From NCBI GenBank assembly GCA_007026445.1, contig VDMD01000005.1, forward strand, positions 1,240,001-1,304,000: DNA of 64,000 nt. The letters are read 5' to 3'. The translations under genes and the position numbers were made by a program. The notes beneath the pieces were generated by a model. The model did not search any database, had not been told where the DNA came from, and worked only from the letters and a program-made list of their open reading frames with translations. Position 1 is the stretch's first letter, and each line of letters begins with the position of its first letter. Shown piece after piece: positions 52,658-64,000 of this stretch. This DNA comes from Schizophyllum amplum (taxonomy: Eukaryota; Basidiomycota; Agaricomycetes; Agaricales; Schizophyllaceae).

Positions 52658-54837
52658 CTATGCGGTGTGATCCTCCGCCAACTGGTCCACCTCCGCGTCC
52701 TCTTCCCACTCCTCATCCGCCTCGTCCCCCGCCTCCAGATACCCACGCACTAGCTCGACCGCGTCGTGTGCCGCCGCTGCCAGCTGCACACCACGGTCCA
52801 TCTTAAATCGAAACGGCTCAACATTACCCTGCCAAGCGAGCCCCTCCAACGACAGCAGCGGTCCCCCCTCACTGATCTCCTCTGGTGGCAGCGCCAGCAC
52901 CCCCGCCAGTATCGGGTGGCTCAGGATTCGCGCGTAGTAGCGCCCGGCTAGCAGCGCCATTGGCAGCGCCACCGTGAACCCGGGCTCCGTGATGCGCCGC
53001 CACTTGTACCCCGTGGGCGGTTGCGGCAGCGGCAGCTCGTCTGCGGCGTCCCAGGGCCCCGGCTCGATATCCATGTCTGCGAGCTCGTAGAGCGCGCCGG
53101 CAGCGCGGCACTCGTGGCCCGCGCCGCCGATGCGCGCGATGCGGAGGAAGGTCGCGCGCGTACGCGCGCCGTAGGCGTCGGGTTCGAAACGTGGGTCGAT
53201 TCGGAGATTGGCGAGGTAGGAGAGAGCGTCAAGGCTGGGCCCGGACGCCGGCAGGACATGGGGCGCGCCGTCGGGGGCGAGTGCGTGGCGGGGGAGGCAC
53301 ATGCGGACGAGGTCTCCTGCCCAGATGCGCTCGGGGCCCCACCAGACGCCCTGGTAGCGCGGTATGGCCGGGCGTTGAGGAGAGACGAGAGTCGCCCTGG
53401 ATTGAGATCGTGGCGGCGCCGCAAATGAAGACGGACCCGGGTCGTTCGGAACATGTTGGGTGGCAGGAGCAGTGGGTGTGTGTGGCGGAAGGCCAAACTC
53501 ATCCGAGGGTGTCCAGTAGTCAGTAAGCCCAGAGCCGGCTTGAATGGCTATCATGTAGGCGGAGAGGGCGCGCATGTAATCCGTAGATGATGTGAGGGGG
53601 CGGACAGCCGCAAGTTCGTCCGGCGGAAAGACCAGCGTCCGACGCGGCTGTTCCTGTGCCCAGTCGACGATACCCAGCGGTGAGTGCGCAAGATAGGGGA
53701 GTACTCGATACGCATGCACGACGCATGCATCATTGACGCCCAGGCAGCGCACTCGATATCCACTCCCGTCACCCGGCATTAGACCAGAAGCATTGTCTTC
53801 AACAAGACAAGGCCAACATGTGATAACCGGGCCTTCGCCAGAGATTGGAGGATCTAGCACGCACCAGACGACCTCGCCAAGTCTGCACCATCGAAAACCG
53901 CCCGCATGATTTGGTGCAAGAGCATCGTCGAGCTCGAGCGCGCGATGACGGTGTACGGGCTCGTCTACGCTAGGACTGGGATCATCAGGTAGGATGGCCA
54001 TCCGCAAGCGGGGGTCCAGCGGAATGGATAACTGGCCGGACATAGGCACGACATTTGCAGCCAGAGGCTCAGGTCCTGCAACTTGAGGCAGAAATGCCGA
54101 ACGCACAGGCAGAGGCGCATGTGCCGGAGGCGGAGGTGGCATCGACGGGCGTGCTCTGCTCTGCGGTTTGCTTGGCGTCTGAGACGGTGTCCGAGAGGCC
54201 GATGGCTTTGATGCCGAAGGTTTAGACGGCGACGACTTGGCTGGAGCCTTCGGTTTCACACCGTAAACAACCAGCTCTTCGGCTACCTGTGTCTGCTTGC
54301 GCTTCGAGCAATACTTACACATGCAGGGGGTTATACCACCCTTCATGAGCCATACTGCGTGCGGGACAAACTCCAGGAAGGAGCGAAATCGATGTGGCCC
54401 TCCTGAAGAGACGCACCCAAATCAGAATCATCATCAAGGGCAGAGACGCGACCCACCCATGAGATAGAGGTCGTGTCGAGGACTGTCTGCCGGGCCCTTG
54501 AGATGATTAAACAGGGCATAGCCCTGTGGCCATCCGCGCATGACATAGTTGGGCCCGGCTAATGCGTGTCAGGGTAGACGGGAGCCGAGATATGCGCCAA
54601 AGACGTACTCTGAAGCCCGAGCGCTTTGGCTATAGGCGGGCCGAGCTTGATGCGCCAGCTCAACGCTCCAGGTTCGTCGACATTCAAAAGTTGCATGTAA
54701 TCCAATTTTCCGTCGGACACGACGCGTTCGGTTTTCGTTGGCCATAGCCGGGCATTGCCGTCGCTGTTCTCAAAGTCCAAAAAGGTTGGGTTTGCAGGCA
54801 GGACGACAGTTTTGGCCGTTCGCCGTGCAGCAGACAT
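52658..54837 (-). CDS. CLR2: Clr2-like transcription-silencing protein (SHREC complex)
   Basis: Homologue of fission yeast Clr2, a subunit of the SHREC histone deacetylase/remodeller complex that silences heterochromatin. Exon 1 starts at 54837 (MSAARRTAKTVVLPANPTFL). Intron 1 is about 58 bp and exon 2 codes GPNYVMRGWPQGYALFNHLK..PRHDLYLMG. After intron 2 the last exon reads HRFRSFLEFVPHAVWLMKGG, then CMCKYCSKRKQ, a family block with a likely zinc site. A Pro/Ser-rich linker follows, then the C-terminal Clr2 domain with FRWCRLGEVVWCVLDPP, ITCWPCLVEDN, YWTPSDEFGLPPH and VWWGPERIWAGDLVRMCLPR. An acidic tail ends the protein. No breaks. Divergent from MVP1. Confidence 0.88.
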
Positions 54838-55175
54838 TAGAAGTGTACAAAGATCAGGTCAAGAAAGGGAGGCCGGTCTTGTTCCCGGCCGTAGCCGACA
54901 ATGAACTTGACGCAGATGATGGATGAGACGAAGAATGGTCGTGGGAAAAGGCTTCATTGTCCCTGATGTTTCCAAAAGCGGAAAGTAGCTACCACATGGC
55001 ACATGGTTCTTGTTTACCTGCAGCGTGCGATGGTCACAGGTACGCAGTTGACGCTGTGACTGTCGCTGGACTGTCACTGTCCGCGAATCCCTCGGTCGGG
55101 GAGACTCAGTTTATTATTCTCTTCCGACTTACATAATTCTGCAATAGGCTTGGACGCGGCTTGTCTTCAACCGTC
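54838..55175. promoter_or_regulatory. Shared divergent promoter of CLR2 and MVP1
   Basis: 338 bp between two start codons. No TATA box is clear. GTCACAGCGTCAA-type blocks repeat around 55030-55080. Confidence 0.35.
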
Positions 55176-57933
55176 ATGTTCAACGCACCGCGCTCGACGC
55201 AGCGGTACACAAGCGGCGGGTTCGGTAGCTTCACAGACGAGAACCCGCTCGCGGCGTCCGTATACGACACCATTGACCCCTGGAGCAATGCACCCAGTCC
55301 CGCTCCTCCCTCAGAGCCGCACGCGAACTCCATGTTCAGCTCGGTTATAGGTGCGTTCCGCTATCAAACGGGGAAGAGGAGGTGTTAACGGCTTGCGCGC
55401 AGCGGATGCTACGGTACCGGCTATATACAGCAGAGCTTTTAGCGCGGTCGATGTGGACAATGCGGGGGACGTGTCTGTTAACTCGCTTTCGCGCGTTCTG
55501 GCCACATCGTCATTGCCAGCCTCGACGATCGACCGCGTATGTCCCCCCTCGTCCGCAAGTAGCGGAAGCGCGTTCTGATTCTCCGCAGATCGTGAACCTC
55601 GTCAGCTCGCGCCCCCGCGTATCCAAGCTCGAATTCTTTGTCGCGCTCGCACTTGTCGCTCTCGCACAGTCCGGCAAAGGTACGCTATCACTGTTATTCG
55701 CCCAAGCGCATCGTTCATCCTCTCGCAGACGTCAGCATCGAGCAGGTTGCCGCACTCTCGTCGCAGAACACTCTACCCGAGCCAAGCCTGGACCTTGATA
55801 CCCTCCAGCCGTCCGCTTCCACGTTCTACAAGCCGATTTCGCCACCCATATCGTCCCCTGCGCCTGCATACTCTTCATTCGACCCATGGAATCCCAACCC
55901 ATTCAGCCAAACTGCGCTAGATAACGCGGGGACCACCGCGCCTCCGATTGGGGGTGCTGGTCTGCCGAACGGACTGCCATCCAACTTTTCTGGATCGGGT
56001 CTCCCTTCCGAGTGGTGGCGCAAGCTCGAAAACGTGCAAGTCAGCACCGTGGGCCAGCAGGGCTTCATTTTGAACCGTTACACGGTTTATCAGATAACCA
56101 CTTCCGTATGTAGAACGCATTGCTCATTTGTCAAAAGACTGACAACGTGTAGCGGGGATCGCCAGTGTCACGACGATACTCGGAATTTGTGTTCCTCTGG
56201 GAATGCTTAACGAGACGTTATCCGTTTAGGCTGTTCCCTGCCCTGCCGCCGAAGCGTATCGGTCGTACGTGGTCACAACGAAGCCGTAAACTGTTCATCT
56301 CATCATCGTTCCGCAGCCGACGAATATTTTATCGAGCAACGAAGGTAAGCGCCTCAAAGAGGATGATCTACCAGCTTCTAACTAACGAGCTGATGCAGGC
56401 GAGGACTTGCTCGGGCGCTGAACTTTGTCGTGTCAGTATTTGAAGCATGCAGCATCAGTACTTGCACTAATACGCGCATACGCCAGCAACCATCCTGTCA
56501 TCAAGGATGATGCACTGTTGGGCGTATTCCTGACCGAGCCATTATTCGAGACGTGGCGGAAACAGAACTCCGTATCCTTAGACGAAGAGTCGGCCACCAA
56601 ACGCGTCGATCGCGTGGAGGAGATGAGCATCCCTGCCGATCTCGACGATAAACTCGCGTAAGTCGCTTCGCGCTCCTCTCACCTTCGCACCTTCGACCCT
56701 GTGCTTCACGGAGTATGAATTGACTAACGGCTTCGTAGACTGGTACGCGGTCAGGTGCCGCCGCTCATCGAGCACTGGCAGCGCGCATGCATACTTGCAG
56801 AGCGAATTATAAAGAGACGCGAGGCAGCCGCGGTACGGACCAGCCGTCTTCGTCGTGCATTCCACATCCCGGCTCACCTGCTTCCGTCCGCTTCCGCTCT
56901 TGGCCTACCTGTCTCAAAACCCGCCCTCGACATCGCACCCTCAACCGCACCCAACATGTCCGCATCCGTCCCCAATATGTCCGCTCTACCCAACCCACTC
57001 GCCTCGCCGATGAGCGCGTCTTCTACCCTCTTATCCTCCAATGCGTCAATTATGTCCGGTTCCACCACCGCGTTTCCTGGCATGGCGAACTCGGTCACCC
57101 TCCCGCCGCCCACGGCCTCGGTGCTTTCGATGGAATTGGGCGATCAGAGCGACCTGTCGAGGTTGACGAACACGCTGCGGGTGGTCGTCGAGGTCGGCGC
57201 GCCCTGTTGGAGGGGCGAGGAGTGCGAGCTGTCGAATGGCGTGCGTGGGGGCTTGAGTCAGGTTGCTGCGCATGCGCAACGGTATGCGGAGATGGTAGAG
57301 CTGAGGGTGAGTTCGGATGCTCGTTATTGTCAAGTGCTTAGTACTGAGCCAATGTGCAGACGCGCTCGCTGATGGATACGACCCTGGAGGGTCTGAAGGT
57401 AGACTCGACTTGTATTCCGCGGGCATGTCAGAGCTGATGAGATTGAACTAGGCTCAGCGCGACTTGTACATCGCCATGCGCGATCTGTTCATACGACATG
57501 ACCGCTTGTCAGTCGATCAAGTTGAGCGGTTGAAGAAGCGTGTGGAAACAACATCGCTCAAGATGGACGGCATCAAATCTACGCAGAAGGAGGGCTGGGA
57601 GGTCGAGGCAGACAAGCTGTCGAGCCAGATCGAGCGCGACCAGGCGACAATCGCGGCACAGCTAAGCCGGCGGGTATTCATCCGCGCGTGGTGAGTATTC
57701 TACCTTTGCTTTTGGGGTTTCGCGCGGGATATGGGCCCTCTGTCGATCGAACGGATGCTGACGACTACGACAGTATGTGGCACGAACTCAAGGTCGTCCT
57801 GCACAACCGCGAGAACACGCTGCCGACCTTGCTCGTGCAGGCCTTTGCGCGGGAGGAGACTGACTTCACTGAGAGCGTGTTGGCGAATTGGAGCGCCCTT
57901 AGCGAGGCGGTTGAGGGCATGCCGCTGGAGTAA
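55176..57933 (+). CDS. MVP1: Sorting nexin Mvp1 (SNX8)
   Basis: PX-BAR sorting nexin acting in endosomal and vacuolar protein sorting. The start is the ATG at 55176 ([20 protein letters not shown]). The N-terminal part has an EH-like helical segment ([20 protein letters not shown]) and a Ser/Pro-rich linker with FDPWNPNPF. The PX domain is [40 protein letters not shown] (with the Arg-Arg-Tyr lipid site), FPALPPKR, then [20 protein letters not shown]. The BAR region has [78 protein letters not shown] and [16 protein letters not shown]. It ends EGMPLE at 57933. Ten or more exons; several borders are approximate, notably near 56290-56450, where exons are very short. Converges on SPC25. Confidence 0.88.
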
Positions 57934-58687
57934 ATGTTATTGGGGCGACTTTTGTTATGGACAGGAGGGTGGCAGCATGGGATTTCTTCATCGATGGCTG
58001 CAGAGCCTATCATACGCCACTACATTGTTTACGACCTTCATGACCGCTGGCAAGTATATATGTGTCCATTGTTCAGTGTTGATGAATACATACCCGGACG
58101 CTTCGAGACACGCATAGGCAGACTAGTAGATGTCCATCGAGGATTTGATCCTCAGGAAGTTCAACTCAAGTTCAACTTGACCCCTCACGTTGCTGCAGTG
58201 ATGTCAGGCATTCGCAGCAGTGCATTGCTTTCCACTGCCAGCTGAGCTCGCTTGTTTTTGTAAGTATGCGAATTTGACATCCGTATCGAGACGTAAGATA
58301 AGATAATGAGCTACTGACCATGTAAAGCGTGTGCTATGGCCAAAAGGCCGCCCGTCCGAATTGTCGAATACGCACAGGAGACCCCAAGGCCAACGGTGAT
58401 GCTGGTTCCTCTGCTACGTCGATACTGCTTGAACCGTTCTCCGAATGAAGATGAGTTTCATAGGACCGGCGTAGTTCGAAGATCGCCCAAGTCGGTCATC
58501 TCTCAAGGCGTCGCGGTGGGCATTGCGGGGGAGACGCCTTTGGCCTTCCCCCATCATCCTAGCGTCTAACCCTTTGGAAGCACGCATAGCCTCAATAGTG
58601 AGCATGAGCGCCGCAGCCAGACAGCACGTAAGCAATGATACAAATACACATACACTGATCCAAGCAAGATATACAAAAAACCGGGTA
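57934..58687. other. Convergent 3' region between MVP1 and SPC25
   Basis: 754 bp shared by two 3' ends. Small frames only. Contains TTCAACTCAAGTTCAACTTGA (58158-58178), an imperfect inverted repeat similar to one at 49930-49980. Confidence 0.4.
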
Positions 58688-59602
58688 TCATGTCCGACTC
58701 GAGACAAGGTCAACGAACGCCTGCCTCATGGACATGATGAAGGCGTAGATATCCAATGTCTTGTTGAGCTCGTCCAAGAGTATAGGCAGTGTGGGTAATG
58801 GAGGGTTAGATATAGGGACTGAAGTGCACACAGTTAGCATGACGCTTGTGTCAATGGATCTTGTACGGCGCACCTCTATAGGGTGTGCTTGTCACATCCA
58901 AGATGAATGTAAACTCTCGACCTGGATCCGATGGTTGTATTTCCCAGAAGCGAACGAGGATGGGTTCCCCGTCGATGCTACCGTCGAGTCCCTCAATTAT
59001 GCAGGCCAGGGTCTGTTGGCAGGCTTCAAGATATGGCAGCACGGAAGCCGCCCGTGCCTCCAGCACAGTGCGCTCCTTCTCTTTCTCTGCATCCCGGTAA
59101 GAGAGCGGACAGTCCTGACAGTGAAGGGCACGCACCACGCTGCAGGTTCTCCGCCATCGCACGCACATTCTCGACCTCCGTTTCGTCCTCGGCCGCCTTT
59201 TTGCGCAGCGTCTCTACTTGCCGCTTCACCGATGTGATCGCCATCTCCGCCTTGCGCTTCTCTTCCTGCTCGCGCTCGAGTTCTGTGTCGCACTCATCAG
59301 TCAGTGGTACGAGGAAGAGTAGTCCCTAACGCACCCGCCAGCAGCTCGATCTCCTTGAGCTTGCACTGATTTGTCTCTGCCTCAGCTGCCCGCGTGCGCT
59401 CAGCAAGCCTCTTCTTCTCAGCTTCAGCCTGTTCGCGCTTCTCCGCCATCGCAGTCATGTAGCGGATCTTGTACTCGCCCAGGGCCTTCAGGAAGTCTCG
59501 GTTCGCCTTGTCGAACGCATCGACCTTGAGGTCTATCTGTGGGTTGTCTTCGGCCACGAGAGCGGCGAGGTCAATGCGGGGCGCGCGTAGTCGGCGACCC
59601 AT
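58688..59602 (-). CDS. SPC25: Spc25, Ndc80-complex kinetochore subunit
   Basis: Outer-kinetochore protein that pairs with Spc24 to anchor the microtubule-binding Ndc80 complex. Exons 59602-59335, 59282-59136, 59086-58874 and 58818-58688 (GT..AG) sum to 759 nt, 252 residues. The start MGRRLRAPRIDLAALVAEDN is preferred to an upstream Met because similarity begins near PRIDL. The middle is a long heptad coiled coil (EKREQAEAEKKRLAERTRAA through KRQVETLRKKAAEDETEVEN). The C-terminal globular Spc25 domain includes LEACQQTLACIIEGLDG, FWEIQPSDPGREFTFILDVT and PTLPILLDELNKTLDIYAFI. Length and layout are normal for the family. Confidence 0.9.
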
Positions 59603-60337
59603 AGCTGCATGTACGCGTGAATGCGAGGGTAGGAAGCAAGTGGCGACGCGATCACGTGTAATCACATGTCCGATTTACAGATCATTGTTGAAGTTTCTTG
59701 TGCAGTGCGAAGGTGGGACCAGGCCAGTGAGGCCTAATGCGTACCCATCACTCCGTGGAGGCACAAAATCAAGTATGCTTATGAAAAGCCCAGTGTATGA
59801 AGCCGATAAATCAACTACCTCTATGCGTAAAGACCTACTATCTACAGGTACCCGATGCATAAGTAGCAACTAGCCGTACATGCGCCACTACAAGTACAGC
59901 GTCCCCGTCATATATATGTATCCAGTGATCGCGCACTGTCCGACACGGGAGTAAGATTCCGAATCGGACGCCCGATGAAGAAAAAGTGTACGGAGTGGCC
60001 TCGAGGGAAAATGGGAATGAGGATGGGTGGGGGAACATGGGTGGAGATGGTGAATGATGATGAGGCGTACCACAACGTATATAAGGAGTGAACAATAATG
60101 CACGTATTGTAGATATAGCGACCGAAAACACGACGACGTAAGAAGCGAGTGATCATGAAAATGGGACGTGTATGCGTGTATCATGATAGTAAACTTATAG
60201 TGAGGGATGCTATGCTGATGCTGAATGCGATGGTGAGGAATGCCGAACCAAGCGGAGGCTGTGAGAAGAGAGCGGGGAGGGGGTCGTGAGGCGGAAAGAG
60301 AGGTCATGAAGGCCATGCAGATGTATGAGGACGAAGA
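59603..60337. other. Gap between SPC25 and the histidine kinase gene
   Basis: Both neighbours are on the minus strand, so this holds the SPC25 promoter and the 3' flank of the kinase gene. Frames here are AT-rich and without domains. Confidence 0.45.
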
Positions 60338-63300
60338 CTATAGTGCCGCGTGTGCCGTGTACCGTCCGGTGACGCCGTGTTTTCGCCGGTACCGCGCAAT
60401 GTTCAACAATTCGACCAAACGACTGGAGAAAGAGTCAGCTCCCTGAGGCGTATTGAGCAGTGTGGGAAGACTTACTCTCGCGTGAGTGGTTTCGTCAATA
60501 TCATGTCAGCGCCGGCATCCCTGTATTCGCCTTGGTCTGTGACCAGTGCGTTTCCGGTGCAGCCTGTCAGAGATGACGATTAGATGCCTTGCTTGTGATC
60601 ACTCAGGCATAAAACGCACCGACGACAAAGTCCAACCGACCCGCATCCCGCAGCTTCCGGACGGCCTCCAAGCCAGTCATAACGGGCATCGAGTTGTCCA
60701 GGCAGACCAAGTCGAACGTCCTTGCCGGCGGGCCCAGGAGAATATCGACACATTGCTGCCCATCGGTGGCCGTGACGACCTTCGCGCCCATGGACTGCAA
60801 CAACCTGCAAAGTCATCGTCAACACTAAGACTTCGCCTGTATATCCGGCACAAAGCGTACCTGGCCATGATCTTCCCCGTCAACGGCTCGTCATCAACGA
60901 CGAGCACCTGCAAAGGCTCCTCCGCCGGCGTAGTTGCACTCGGCACCGGTGCCGTCGAATGAGTGGTCTGCCGTGTCGCTTTTGGTACCTGGAGCAGGTC
61001 TGCCGCATGTGGTGACGTTCCATGGGACGTGGCAGACGTGGCAAGCGCAGGACATGAGTTAGTCGCGCCTAACGGATCCCCTTCTGATTGAGCCGCGGCT
61101 GGCAAAGTCACTGACGGAGGCCGTATTGACGGCGGATGCAACGGCGGCGGATGCAACGACGGCGGTGGCGTCCTCGAATGCGGCTGCACCGGCGGTCTCG
61201 GCTTCTCCAGCTCCGCCCCCACCCCATCCTCCGTCGTCCCCGACGTATCCATCATACTCAACCGCTTCCCCGACATCGGCGACCCAGCCAGCGTGCTCTC
61301 CGTCATATCTGACCCTGGCGTGGGCAAGAATGGCTGCATGAACGCTGTGGAGACCGTTGTATCTGATGCCATAGAGGTAAACGCGAATGGCGCCTGCGGC
61401 TTCGCGAACGGCGACGTTGGCGTGCCGAGCGATGCGGGGCTGGAGGGCGGTAGGCTTGGCGGAGGGGGTATGCTGCTCATCATTGCCTTGGCCGCGCGAA
61501 CCTCGGCCTGCGTCGCGACTGGGAAGGAGAGCTCAAACCAGAAGACAGCGCCTTCACCCTTGCGGGAGATGACACCCTGCATAAAGATGAGCAAAGCAGT
61601 TATGCCACGGAAGGTAGGCAACTCACCATTTTACCCCCGCTCAGAGCAACTAGCTGCCTGACGATGGGAAGCCCGAGACCGCTGCCCTTCCCGCTGTTCT
61701 TGCCGATGTTGGTCTGCACAAACGGCTGGAATTTGCGCAGTTTGCGGAACTCGGCCGGAGTCACTGCATGCCTGTTAATCACCTCGCCCAACCCAACTGT
61801 GAAAAACAAAAACTCACAACCAGGCCCCTGATCCTGCACCTCCACCCTAAACTTGAACATCCGCATGCTCACCGACTGCGGCGACCCCGTCGAGCTCTTC
61901 CCGTCCGCCGTACTCTTCCCATCCACCGTACTCCTCCCACCACCCGTACTCTTCCCATCCAGCGACCCCTCCTCCATCTCCCGCTCCCTCACCTCCCTCT
62001 CCCTCTCCTGCACAATCTCCTTCTCTCGCGCATCCGCCGCCAGCCGCTCGTCCTCCTCCTCCCGCATCCGCCGGTCCGCCGGCGTCTGCACCAGCTTCGT
62101 CACAATGGTCACCGCCCCGCCCTCGCTCGTGAACTTGATCGCGTTGCTGCCCAGGTTCGTGATGATCTGCCGCAGCCGGATCTCGTCGCCGATCACCCAG
62201 AGGCCCTCGTCCGGCGTGGGCGAGTTGGGGCGGAGGCGCACCTCGTCGATGTTGGCATCGAATTTGACCGCGAGGGGGACGCCTTTGGCGGCGGCCGCCA
62301 CCTGAGGAGTATAGGTGAGGGAATATGCTAACATGGTTGATTGCGCGACTTACGTTCAGATGCGAGAAGATGTGCGAGAGCGTCCGGTGAAATGGAAATG
62401 GCCGGGGTTTGAACTCGAATAGACCGGTGTCCATCTCTGCAATGTACAGTTAGCCGCAGATCATAGGCGACGGAGATAAAGTTGTGCTTACTCTGCAGGT
62501 CCAGCACGTCATTGAGCACTTGCTGCATCTGCTTCAGGCTGACCTCCAGCGCGTGCACCTCGAAGGACTGCGCCTTGACCTTCTCCTTCTTCAACGTGCC
62601 ACACGCATGCAGACTATCGAAGGAAAGCACTGTTATGGACATTAGTTTTCATATGAAGAAGTGGTGTGATCGAAAGAAGGGCGACCAAGAATGCGTGAAA
62701 TAAAATGAAAAAGAAAAGTTCGATGAATGTAATGAAACCTCAACTCACTCGCAGTATTCAAGGGCACCCGAACTTCATGAAAGATGTACGCCGCAAAAAG
62801 CGACCGACTCTCGCTGAGCTGTGCCTCGGCCTGCTTAGACGACTCCAGCTGGAAGTACGCCTGTTTCAGCTGTGCGTTCAGCTGATACAGGTGCCGCCGC
62901 GACTGCATGTCAACGTCAGCGGGGGCACTCTCATTGGCGGTGAAAGCGCAGCACCTTCTCCATCCGGTAGGATAACCACTGGACGAACATGGAGAACAGG
63001 GCCTATTTAGCATTAGCTGAAGCTCAGCAGACAGATTAAAAAAATTGAGCTTACAAATCCGATGACATTGCGCGCATATATGCCCTGGTTCGGGATGATG
63101 AGCGTGATCTGGAGGATGAAGAAGACGAACTGGGGATTCGTGTTAGATAGAGCATGAGACCAGCATACGGATGACAAGCGTACCTGGAAGACTGCGGCAT
63201 ATGAGCGACGTGCGCAGATGAACAACGCGATGACCGGGAAGCCCGTCCCGTAGTAATCTGTTGTCATTGTCAATTACGGTTGCGAGACCTGGCTAGATAA

Positions 63301-64000
63301 CAACATACACATCGCCAGAAAATCCTACGAGACATGTCAATACCAAGAGCAGCGAAAATGAGGCGCAGCGACGAACCTTGCCGTGGCACATGTTGTGCGT
63401 GTAGAAGGCACATTCCTTGACCTGGTTGCGTGTGAGCGGGAATCGGTAACGCTTCCAACTCGCTTACCTGGATGACCTCCGTGAGCGCACAGTACCAGGT
63501 TGCGATCGCGAACCACGTCTGGAAAAGGACGTGCGACTTGTTGTTCAAGTTCATCGCAACCATGACGGGGACCGGCAGCGTGAACAACGTGAAGAAACCA
63601 TACTGACGGGCGGTCAGCGTGCGGAACAACAGCAAGAGAAGATATATTCACAAGGCGATGTACTCGTACAGCGAAACGCTGTGATTGAGCCACAAGTACA
63701 AAGCCCAGTTGATGACCAGGAATATGGAAAAGTAACTGAAACGATGTCAGCGATGTAAGAGACGTTGGCAGGACACGCACCCAGCAGCGATCTTGTTGTT
63801 GTGCCATTGTTCCTTCTGGTAATGGATCTCCGCGTCCTTGTCTGGGAATGTGGGCGCAAAGAACTGGGAGATGGCGACCCAGGCGCCCTTGAACAGGTTC
63901 GCCCAGCGGAGCCGCAGGTACAGCGAGTCCGGGCTTTGATGGTCGAACTGGGGATAGAAGACGGGGTCGCTGATGGGGGGCACCGACTGGTTGTCCTCGT
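60338..64000 (-). CDS. Hybrid histidine kinase with membrane N-terminus (incomplete at right edge)
   Basis: Two-component phosphorelay sensor. At the window edge the frame reads MPPISDPVFYPQFDHQSPDS, so the start may be there or outside. Several short exons code membrane helices (YFSIFLVINWALYLWL, YGFFTLFTLPVPVMVAM, VIALFICARRSYAAVF, FVFFILQITLIIP), then a coiled linker (RRHLYQLNAQLKQAYFQLES). HisKA has SLFAAYIFHEVRVPLNTA with the phospho-acceptor His. The ATPase domain has an N-box (LRQIITNLGSNAIKFTSEGG), a G1 box written DQGPG and a G2 box GKGSGLGLPIVRQLV. After a Pro/Ser-rich spacer comes a receiver domain: LVVDDEPLTGKIMAR, DLVCLDNSMPVMTGLEAV with the phospho-Asp, then VVGCTGNAL, AGADMILTKPLTR. 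The last splices give a tail ending in GVTGRYTAHAAL, stop at 60338. No extracellular sensor domain is seen in this window. Confidence 0.88.

Noticed and set aside
61126..62331. Long plus-strand frames (61-187 codons) opposite the histidine kinase
   Set aside because: They are antisense to exons with clear kinase motifs and translate to Pro/Leu/His-rich noise.
1..64000. Search for tRNA genes by T-loop (GTTCRA) and anticodon-arm context
   Set aside because: Isolated T-loop-like strings occur (for example near 4955, 13895 and 53171), but none has matching acceptor and D arms.

Overview
The window is eukaryotic and almost certainly from an agaricomycete (mushroom-forming) basidiomycete. Genes are split by many short introns of about 50-60 bp with GT..AG ends and carry fungal-specific proteins: Clr2, a Kar9/GAS2 protein, a hybrid histidine kinase with membrane segments, and GH10 and GH18 secreted enzymes. 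The transposons are of fungal type: a chromodomain Ty3/gypsy element and a Ngaro-like DIRS element. No operons, CRISPR arrays, rRNA or tRNA genes were found.

Layout. 1-4.7 kb: the 3'-end-processing gene MPE1 and one unrecognised gene. 5.1-18.1 kb: a gene-free transposon nest. An unclassified hairpin-rich repeat occurs in three tandem copies. The third copy was hit by an intact chromovirus (Ty3/gypsy with chromodomain; 298-bp LTRs, 5-bp target duplication TGCAG). The 5' LTR of that element was in turn split by a 3.23-kb terminal-inverted-repeat element (7-bp duplication AAATACG). 18.5-29 kb: an F-box gene (FBXO9/Hrt3 type), a DNAJB12-type J-protein and the retromer gene VPS5, framed by an inverted segmental duplication. 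Each duplicate arm holds one paralogue of an unknown protein family and a copy of the VPS5 3' end; the copy at 20-21 kb is a pseudogene. 29.7-40 kb: a secreted GH10 xylanase, TRAPPC12, a Kar9/GAS2 microtubule-linker gene and a secreted GH18 enzyme. 40.7-44.7 kb: a small unknown gene and a Ngaro-like retroelement with split direct repeats but no visible tyrosine recombinase. 44.9-64 kb: two unrecognised genes, a DUF1295 membrane reductase-like protein, a BTB protein, CLR2, MVP1 (SNX8), SPC25, and a hybrid histidine kinase that runs off the right edge.

How the genes work together. There is no pathway cluster; this is ordinary housekeeping chromosome interrupted by transposons. Two sorting nexins (Vps5 and Mvp1) and TRAPPC12 serve endosome/Golgi traffic. 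Kar9/GAS2 and Spc25 serve microtubule attachment in nuclear migration and mitosis. Clr2 serves heterochromatin silencing, the process that chromoviruses such as the one here are thought to target through their chromodomain. The two secreted enzymes (xylanase and chitinase-like) fit a plant-matter-degrading fungus.

Most striking observations: the gag-pol junction of the chromovirus has a GGGAAAA slippery heptamer in the correct phase, ending six bases before the gag stop codon, followed by a perfect-pairing H-type pseudoknot candidate; the three-layer transposon nest with exact duplications; the Ngaro-type A1-ORF-B1A2-B2 structure lacking a recombinase; and the inverted duplication that made a VPS5-tail pseudogene and a pair of unknown paralogues.
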